Source: Zoroaster sp. YZ-2022 (lineage: Eukaryota > Echinodermata > Asteroidea > Forcipulatida > Zoroasteridae). From it: DNA of 64,000 bases. The position numbers and the translations under genes are program-made. Numbering within the stretch: the first letter of the stretch is position 1; each line of letters opens with the position of its first letter. The notes below the pieces were generated by a model. That model did no database searches, was not told the origin of the DNA, and saw nothing but the letters and a program-made list of their open reading frames with translations. Below, in pieces: positions 56,737-64,000 of the stretch. The stretch is taken from the NCBI GenBank assembly GCA_029582265.1, contig CM055823.1, positions 28,421,228 to 28,485,227 on the forward strand, in the 5' to 3' direction.

Positions 56737-59700
56737 GTAAGAACTGGCCCAAATGTCTCTGGCTTTCACAGTCTCATCTTATATATAAATATATCTTCTA
56801 CGGAGCAAAATGGAAATAATAATATCACAAGGTAACATATGAAATGATCCATTTCATGAGGCAAAGCTGAGGGCCACAATATTTATTGTGGACACCAACA
56901 ATTTATGTTGGTATAATGACTCTCAAACTGTATAAGTTTATTGGGGCACAGAAAATGTACCCAAGAAACAAAGTTCAATCATGAATTGAATCATGAATTA
57001 TTCCAGATGGTTGAAAAAAAATTCCAATCAATATTCTTGAAAGACATATAAAATGGAAGGTGGTTATAATTTTTGCAAAACGTACTTTGAAACTTTGAAT
57101 TGTGTAAAAATAATGTTAACATTATTAGATTTCTTTTCATAACCATGTTATTTATGTTTTATATTACTGACCAAGTAAACATCAACAAATTAAGGAGTCT
57201 TCGTTCGCTTCTTCAAGAAACATGTAAATTTTGGGAATCCGTGGTTCCTTCAAAAATCATTGCAAATGCAAAGCATTCATATGGTTTGGTTTCCACAGAC
57301 AAAAGCTCAAGTTAACAGAACATAACAATAAAATCAGAGATGTTCATTGTTTATAAAGAACTTTTTCCAATTTCACAAGCACTTTCCGGTAAATCATACA
57401 ATTATGATCATTCACTATGATTTTTCTTTTTGTAACAAGCATGACCTAGATAGTTTTGATGTATAGATCCCGAGTATGAACGCCTGTACCAGTATATTGT
57501 GCTCGTTTTCACTGTTCCCATGTCTGCGTTCCAATCAGTTGACCTGCTGATGGATTGGTTATACCCAGTGGCGGGTAGGAGGGGTTAAATCCCCCCTCTA
57601 TGCCTAAGCATCGCCCACAACCCACCCCAGCCACATACACCATATATGTGCTCGACAAAGTGTTTGTATGCAGATTGTTTTAGTTCTAGCCCCTTCCCTT
57701 TTCAGTTTTGAAACCTGTCTCCTTAAGCCTTACGTGACCACAAAAGGAAACAAAATAATGTGCCATTCCTTATATTGAGGTTATTCCCAATGTTCATTTT
57801 AATTGGTCATGCATTACAATGCATGACAAATACAAATTAAATTGAATTATTTTTGCCTATAATGTAACCGATCAATGTTAGATTCTGATTAAAGAAAAAC
57901 AAATCAATTATGTTTGGTATACTGTCATTACAGCAATGAATGTTCATGATGCTTATGGCATTTCCAACCAACAAGCCACCGTACAGCAAGGCATTTGGCA
58001 CCGTTTACCGTGTCCACCTTTCCGAACGGGCGAGAAACTCCTTCGTGGGACTTGGTACAAGGGAACCAACATAGACGACCCATCTAAAGAACGTCTAATC
58101 AGCCGACTTGGTACTGCCGAAGATTCAACTGACAATAGATATGCATTTTCGTCTGGGTACAGCCTCGTTATTCAAAGTGTTGATAAACGTGATGAAGGGA
58201 GATACATATGTTTAGTCATACCATCCGAAAATGCTGACAGAGATGGAACGATAGACTTGCAAGTAATAGGTAATACCAGAAGTATATTAATATTGGTAAT
58301 ACAACTTAACACTTAGCATCAATAGACGGATCCGTCGACCAGGGGTGCGTTTTCGCGACCAGAAAAATGTTTGGGCTTCGGTTAATTGGTTAAGCGTTTT
58401 CACGAGTTCGGTTGTGCTGCAATGACGTCACTGTTCTGACCAAACGTCAACCGACGTTTATGATTGGTTACGCTTGGTTTCAAGATGGCGGATCGTAAAA
58501 AGTAACGAAATGTTTGTTAATTATTTGTTAAAACATTATTGTTCGTATAATAATTATTCGTATACATGAATAGTTTATTAATAGCACTCACGAGTAATTT
58601 CTATTTGCCGTATATTTTGAGAAACGTTTGATGATTTGAACACGTCACAAATTGAAAACAATTTTTGGTCAAGAATATGACGTCAGAAACAAGTTTCTGT
58701 TCGTGTTCGCCAAAACGCCCCAGTTCATTTGGCGCCACCATAACTGCGGTGGTACCTACATTCTGCGTCAAGGGTGTGATTTCTACGCAGTCTAGTGCTG
58801 CTTCAACCAATATCTGAGCACTCTATTTGACGAAACGATAGCGCGTGCACTGTGGTTCCATTGGTCGCCAGATTAGTCTATAGACGTTTATCATGTAATA
58901 CCATTTAAATCAATGTAACCGAACTGAGGGTGGAAGGGAAAATAGTCTGGCCCCTTTTTTGTATAATGAGAATCGGTATTCATCATTGCTATTGCATACA
59001 TGGAACATGACAAAGATGGCAGCATCATGATAAAGGGGACAAGGGTTTTAAAGAGAACAGGTTAAAACGAGCTATAATTAATAAAATGAGAATAATAAAT
59101 CAAGGAAGAGCATGTATCTGAAATGTTTACCAAAAATACCTGTAATAACAATGCATAAAAACCATAAAAAATATACATTGAATATTCAGGAGACATGTTT
59201 CCAGCCAGTTTAAGTGACACAACCCCAGCCACCATCAATTTGAAGCGGGAAGGCAGACACACGCTGCCCTGTCCGTGCGTGCCACGAGCACCCAGTGATG
59301 GCTTCTCTACCGTGTACTGGTCAGAAGGAACGGGTGTCACATCCGACACGGACATCATTGGAGTACGGTTCTTGGATGGAACTATTCTTCAGTTCCAACA
59401 TGGCGCGGATTACAGCATTGATAGTGACTCAGCTCTCATAGTCAACTCTCTAAGTAATGTACATGACAATAAGAGGTTTTGGTGCCACGTGTTCCAGCCA
59501 GATGGCTCGCTAAATAACTGCTACACCAACGTTGAGATACCAGGTACTTTACTGAAATAGACGTAACTTTATGATGTAATCAAGAACAGTAAATATACAT
59601 TATACTTGCGTTTTCATCCCTGACCAACATACATTTTGTTGGCTTTAAAAATAAATCGATTCATTTGTTTAGTCTTCAAAACATCAGCCCAAGGGCTGAA

Positions 59701-62700
59701 TTATATTCAAATTTTACATGTTTATATACAAAATATTTAAACAATTCCACATTAAAAAATTAAGAAACCATCAAATATTTGTGAATGGTATATTTCCCCT
59801 CTTTTCATAATAATTTGAATGTAAAAAAAGGTCTACTGACGTAAACTGTCGAGAGTGTACATTGTTCTGATTTAGCTGAACACGGATCATACGCTATACC
59901 ATATGGAGGTATCACAAGAGTCCAAGCTGGTGATAGAACCTTCACTGTTTGTGCATCCAAGCTATGGAACAATCTCCCTGTTTATATCAGACAATCTGTT
60001 TCTGTTAATGCTTTCAAGAAGGCTCTTAAAACTCACTTGTTTCCTCATTAATTTTGCATCAATTTATGTCTTATTCTATCCTGATTTGTATTTATGTCAT
60101 TAACTTTTGTAAGCGCCATGAGCCTCTCGGGAATGGCGCATGATAAATACTTGTTGTAATGTAATGGAGGTATATGTAATATACCTCCAGGTTAGTTGTT
60201 TCAGGTTTCATAATACAGGTTTGGTATACTCTAAGCAGATTTGCCAACATAAACAATTTACTTTTCCTTCTTTGATTTCATAAATGTAGATGAGTATCCC
60301 TCTGACCACGCCCTTCAAGCGTCTGCAACATCCTTCTACATGCTTAAAGGAACAAAGCAGGTACTTCCCTGTACAAAGTGGTCAATCAGTGACCAAACCT
60401 GTGAGTTACAATGGTATAAAGGTGACATCTTACACCCGAGTCTTCTTATCAATTACACGGCCTGGAGTGATATCACATACGCTGATCCTGCGTTTGATCT
60501 CGGCAGTGACTTTAGTCTGGTTCTTAAATCTGTTGATGATGACGATGGTGGAATGTACAGTTGTACTGCAGACCGTGGGACTCAAGATGATAGTATTGAT
60601 GTCCAAGTAATTGGTAATTACAAATATCGACACAAATTAATGTATTTTTTTCTGGGATTGAAGTTAATTCATGTCCTTCTTAATTTTTTTTATAGGGGGA
60701 TAAACTTTCTTTGATTTAATGGCTACAGTTAAAATCTACCTATATACTGTGCAACAGTGACACCTTTTATGAATGACAATGCATATTGTCATATTCTGAA
60801 ACACAGATAGTTTCAATAGACGCCATCTTTAAAGGAAACTTTGGTTTTGGCCCCCTCCTCCCCCCCCCCCCCAAAAAAAGTCTACGGTTTCTGGTCTCCG
60901 GTAGTATTGTGAGATCCGAAATATGGATTGTCAGGCTAATGCTAGTCAAAATGGCCAATTTCACATGTTAATGACAACCTTTCAACCAATTCATTTGCAC
61001 ATCAAGTCAATCATTTCTTATTACAGATAATGTCACGTTCATATTTCATCATTTTTATCTTCTTTCTCCTTGCATTATAAAGGCACAACATTTCCACTTG
61101 ACAACGGCGAAATTTCAAGAAGTGAAACGATGAACCTTGAACCTGGGCAGAATTATACATTAACATGCCTCGCCGGTTTGACCAACGCGAAGGCTGGTGC
61201 AACAGTGATTTGGTCGTTTGGCCCGATCGATGCAGAAAACACAACCGTTATTGGAACGCTAAGACTCCCAGATCAATCCAAGATGATTTCTGATCTTGGA
61301 GGAAACCATTGCTTCGATATAACAATCACAGGATCACTTCTTCTGAGTGGCTGTTCCCAAGATGGTGACGTCAGATACCAGTGTCATGTATTCCCAGACA
61401 GTGACGTGGTATACAGATCCTACGTTGATATGATCATTCAAAGTAAGTGTGTATGATATGATGTAGTTACTTGTGGTATTACGTCATGACTGGGTTACTC
61501 ATATGTGTGGTTACATTATGGGAAGGGTTACATCATGGCTTTGTTACATACAAGGCGTTGCTACATTATGGGCTGGTTTACTTTATGAGGCAACACATAA
61601 CGCATAGCCTATGTTTGACGATGTATACCCTGCAAAAACTGTTATGTTAAAATAACACTAGTGGTGTCAACTTTATTCTTCCATGGTGTTTATATTGTGC
61701 AAGTTGCCTAATATAAAACACCAATAGTGTAGTTTTGTTTTTAACACCACAGTTTTTGCAGTGTATTATATATCATATACGTGTTTGATAGGACATAACG
61801 TACTCCATTACCTAAAAAGCACCATTTCTGTCACCGCTGATTAAGTTTTGTAATGACAATTGTTTTGGACGTTGCCATTTTTCAGCAGTAATGCCTTGGC
61901 GTATTCGTGAAAAATCTTAGTTTGGTTTCTTGATTGATGCAAATTACAACAAAAAGGAATGATTTCTGAATGTGTAGATTCTAAAACCTTCTTTATTCAA
62001 CAAATAAAGCTTTTTTTCCAAAACATTTTGGCAGATGCTGATGATCCTTCTTATGTTGGTGTGTTTATTGGCATTATCATTGCAACTATCGTGTGTGTGA
62101 TGATTGTGGTGTTACTGGTATGGAGGCTATGCAAACGAAATGGCCGTCATGGACAGCTGATGTCTTATGTAATGGTGGACGTAGAAGGTACGTAGGCAGG
62201 TATTGAACTAGGATTTTGTAGAGGCACGGTAATTTATCTCCTTTGTGAGGGTCATTTCCATTAGAAAATCAGAATGTCGACTGTGGAGGAAATTGCCTCT
62301 GTTGCCTTCGTTTAAAGCCTGTGGCGGGGAAGTTATTTTACCAAAAACAATGTATTTAAACAATTCATAGATGTTAACATTCATCATCATGGAACTCTGA
62401 TCCAGTGACCTGCATAAATATACAAAATATTTGGTTACATATTAAGGGTAGGCACAGACAAAAATGTACAGCGACTCCTTGCATGTCAGTTCAAGCACAA
62501 AACCCTCTTAACTTGGACTTTTTGAACCTATTGAGGTTAACCTGATTAGGGCCCCAAGGTACCGTGGTTTATATTAGGGGAACCCTCCACTGAATTAAAG
62601 GTGTTCTTTAGACAGACAATTCTCATAGCACCATTCAGTGAATAAGACGAAATTCCAAAAAAAAAAGAAAAAAGAGAAGGGACTTTAATTGGAGCATTTG

Positions 62701-64000
62701 AACAGGGAATCTTAATATTCTAAGAAGAGAACTAAAGAACAACTTAAGCAAACATGAAAACGATGCTTCGCCATTTAGTGCCTATAGTTCCATACCTGTT
62801 TAATAATAATAATAATAATAATAATAATGAAACTTATAAAGCGCCATCTATCTAGAAACCTAATCCGAGGCACTGGTGATAATGAAAAAGACACAAAGAT
62901 ATGGAACATTAGATAAACAAAGATAAATACATGAAACAAAATGCACAAAATTAACATTCATTATAAGCTTGCACAAAAAGGTGATTTTTCAAAAGTTTTT
63001 TGAAAGAATTAAAATTGTCACACAGTCTTAAACTTTGTGGAAGCATATTCCAAGGGGAAGGGGCTGCAACAGAAAAAGCCCTATCACCAAAGGTTTTACA
63101 AGTTCCATGTGGTACAGTAAGGAAGTTTTGGTTTGTTTCAATTCTTATTTCTAAAAAAACTTGAAACATTCCAAGGATAATAAAAATACCCATGGCCTGG
63201 AAATATATGTAGGCCCTCTATGTATTGTACTTAAGATCTAATAAATTTCCCCATTTTAATTTTCTTTTTTCAACAGAGCCTACTCCAGATTTGGATGTTA
63301 CGAAGCTGCTCAATGAGGTCAAGATGTTTGTAATGAGGACACGGGGAAGACTTCCCATAACACCATGGGTCACGAAGGATGATGACGCATGTTACGCACC
63401 GATACAGGCCGTGTATACACCACTAGAACTATTCATCAATGTGTATACTGCAGATAGTACCGTAAGATATCGATTAGAATCTGAATCTGAGATCTTTGAT
63501 GACGGTATTCCACAATTTAACAGTAGGCATGTTCTTATTGAAGGGAGGGCAGGTAGTGGTAAAACTGCCCTCCTATCTAAGCTTGTCTTTGACAGGTACA
63601 TGAAGCAGCCTAACGCACTGTTGGGCCAGACAAGGTTAGTCTTTGTATTGCCAGTGGGTGTCCTTATCAAATCTGGAAACATTGGCGAAGCAGTTGTTAA
63701 ACACATACTTCCAAAAGATACCAAAATATCAGCCAAGTCCATCAATTCATATTGTGCAAACCACTCCATGGATGTGGCCATTCTTGTTGATGATTGTAAC
63801 GACAAAGACGACATACAACGTGTCATGAAGGTCATCAAAGACCAAGGTCTCCTTAATTCACTAGTAGTGATAACCACACGCCAAATGAAGCAGGCGGGAG
63901 ATATTTGTTGTGAGTTTGACATACGCCATGTCAATATAATTGGCTTCACAAATGCTCACAAATACATCAGAAGTGTTCTCAAGAGCACAAATACCCGTTC
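56655..64000 (+). CDS. Gene B: paralogous Ig-TM-NACHT receptor (partial, runs off the right edge)
   Basis: Second copy of the receptor on the opposite strand. Coding exons are 56655-56736, 57934-58269, 59190-59543, 60290-60613, 61083-61442, 62035-62187 and 63277-64000 (open at the edge). All introns are GT-AG and phase 1, as in gene A. Domain order is signal peptide, four Ig-like domains, transmembrane helix, NACHT. The NACHT part includes GRAGSGKT, AILVDDCND and VVITTR before the window ends; the LRR and tail should lie beyond 64000. No frameshift or stop is seen in 241 codons of the last exon, so it looks intact. Gene B is head to head with gene A. Introns from Ig4 to NACHT are alignable with those of gene A, whereas the Ig1-Ig2 intron is not. 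Confidence 0.87.
57934..58269 (+). CDS. Gene B exon 2: Ig-like domain 1 (divergent)
   Basis: Ig-like domain of 112 residues with Cys in RLPC, Trp in GTWYKG and DEGRYIC, ending in LQVIG before a GTAATA donor. It keeps the DDPSKE block of gene A but differs at about half of all positions, far more than the downstream domains. Confidence 0.87.
58338..58723. repeat. MITE in gene B intron between Ig1 and Ig2 (tentative)
   Basis: The left side ccaggggtgcgttttcgcg and the right side ttcgccaaaacgccccag are imperfect inverted repeats about 385 bp apart. No target duplication is evident. Confidence 0.45.
59190..59543 (+). CDS. Gene B exon 3: Ig-like domain 2
   Basis: Ig-like domain of 118 residues with TLPC, VYWSEG and DNKRFWC. 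One residue longer than gene A in the N-terminal segment, where most changes lie. Donor GTACTT is identical to gene A. Confidence 0.87.
59880..60175 (+). mobile_element. LINE 3' end fragment in gene B intron
   Basis: Plus-strand translation GGITRVQAGDRTFTVCASKL and WNNLPVYIRQSV then FKKALKTHLF is the characteristic C-terminus of jockey/CR1-type ORF2. It is followed by gtaagcgccatgagcctctc and a taatgtaatg tail. Confidence 0.75.
60290..60613 (+). CDS. Gene B exon 4: Ig-like domain 3
   Basis: Same length as gene A exon 4, with VLPC, LQWYKG and GGMYSC. The exon ends in DVQVIG where gene A has DVRVIG. The acceptor is the AG of aaatgtag at 60288-60289. Confidence 0.88.
60835..60905. repeat. MITE family R1, terminal fragment
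   Basis: ccccccaaaaaaagtctacg then gtttctggtctccgg matches the R1 left end. The rest is absent. Confidence 0.55.
61083..61442 (+). CDS. Gene B exon 5: Ig-like domain 4
   Basis: Same length as gene A exon 5. RYQCHVF replaces RYWCHVF, and the core Cys, Trp and Tyr are kept. The GTAAGTG donor is identical to gene A. Confidence 0.88.
61626..61765. repeat. MITE in gene B intron between Ig4 and TM exons
   Basis: Counterpart of the 7635-7773 element in inverted orientation, with ends taccctgcaaaaactgtta and cagtttttgcagtgta. Confidence 0.75.
62035..62187 (+). CDS. Gene B exon 6: transmembrane helix
   Basis: The helix is identical to gene A. The basic flank is WRLCKRNG, one Leu shorter, and the juxtamembrane motif is SYVMV. 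Phase 1-1, donor GTACGT. Confidence 0.87.
62802..63138 (-). mobile_element. LINE 3' end inserted in gene B intron (empty site in gene A)
   Basis: Minus-strand translation includes TFGDRAFSVAAPSPWNMLPQ and FKKLLKNHLF, a LINE ORF2 C-terminus, followed by a gcgccatcta-type tail and (taa)n at 62802-62826. The equivalent gene A intron (around 6560-6580) reads straight across the point without the insert, so the borders are clear. A tgttt duplication is possible. Confidence 0.82.
63277..64000 (+). CDS. Gene B exon 7 (partial): NACHT domain
   Basis: The acceptor is CAACAG before AGCCTACT. The reading frame stays open to the window end and contains Walker A GRAGSGKT, Walker B AILVDDCND and sensor VVITTR. 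About a dozen substitutions are seen against gene A in the shared 240 residues. The tandem CAGCAG acceptor of gene A is absent. Confidence 0.88.

Noticed and set aside
56244..56819. A 191-residue open frame with four 27-residue repeats ending in a hydrophobic segment
   Set aside because: The repeat is a minisatellite that also occurs inverted at 53.3 kb, and the only part matching gene A starts at the ATG 56655. Reading past 56736 enters intron sequence.
57100..57315. 71-residue frame in the first intron of gene B
   Set aside because: No recognisable domain and no gene A counterpart.

Overview
The window is animal nuclear DNA: AT-rich, intron-containing, and dense in LINEs, SINEs, MITEs and minisatellites. 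The repeats (Tx1-type and CR1/jockey-type LINEs, a tRNA-headed SINE, Penelope and Gypsy remnants, hAT- and TTAA-type MITEs) and the expanded NACHT/Ig genes suggest a marine invertebrate deuterostome, perhaps an echinoderm. The species assignment is inference. There are no bacterial-type operons or CRISPR arrays.

The only clear host genes are two paralogues, head to head, at the two edges. Gene A (minus strand, 13451 to 3484) is complete over seven coding exons: signal peptide, four Ig-like domains, one transmembrane helix, then one 2.96-kb exon with a NACHT NTPase, leucine-rich repeats and a Ser/Thr/Pro-rich tail. The spliced exons total 4563 nt with no internal stop, giving about 1520 residues. 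Gene B (plus strand, from 56655) has the same exon order and phases and runs off the right edge inside its NACHT domain. Both predict a cell-surface receptor joining an Ig ectodomain directly to an intracellular STAND/NLR module, an architecture I do not recognise from described receptor families. By hand alignment the membrane-distal Ig domains are only about 50% identical, the second about 80%, and the rest about 94-97%.

The 43 kb between the gene starts is nested mobile DNA. 14.7-16.4 kb is a mariner-like element with long inverted repeats and a broken transposase. 16.7-21.1 kb is a hAT-like element with 8-bp target duplications. 21.6-23.7 kb holds nested MITEs. 24.3-34.3 kb is a foldback-like inverted repeat enclosing a 28S rDNA fragment, which is split by a 7.6-kb element (8-bp duplication CCGGGGCC) carrying a decayed PIN/XPG-like nuclease and CXC-domain gene. 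35-39.7 kb is a CR1/jockey-type LINE whose ORF2 is broken by a SINE. 39.8-46.6 kb is a Tx1-type LINE set inside a (TC)n microsatellite. 47-52.3 kb has MITEs, a SINE, a 140-bp tandem array and a Penelope fragment. A 500-N gap follows, then Gypsy and Penelope remnants and an 81-bp minisatellite abutting the 5' end of gene B.

Coordinates and splice sites were read by hand. Percent identities are approximate, and no database search was possible.
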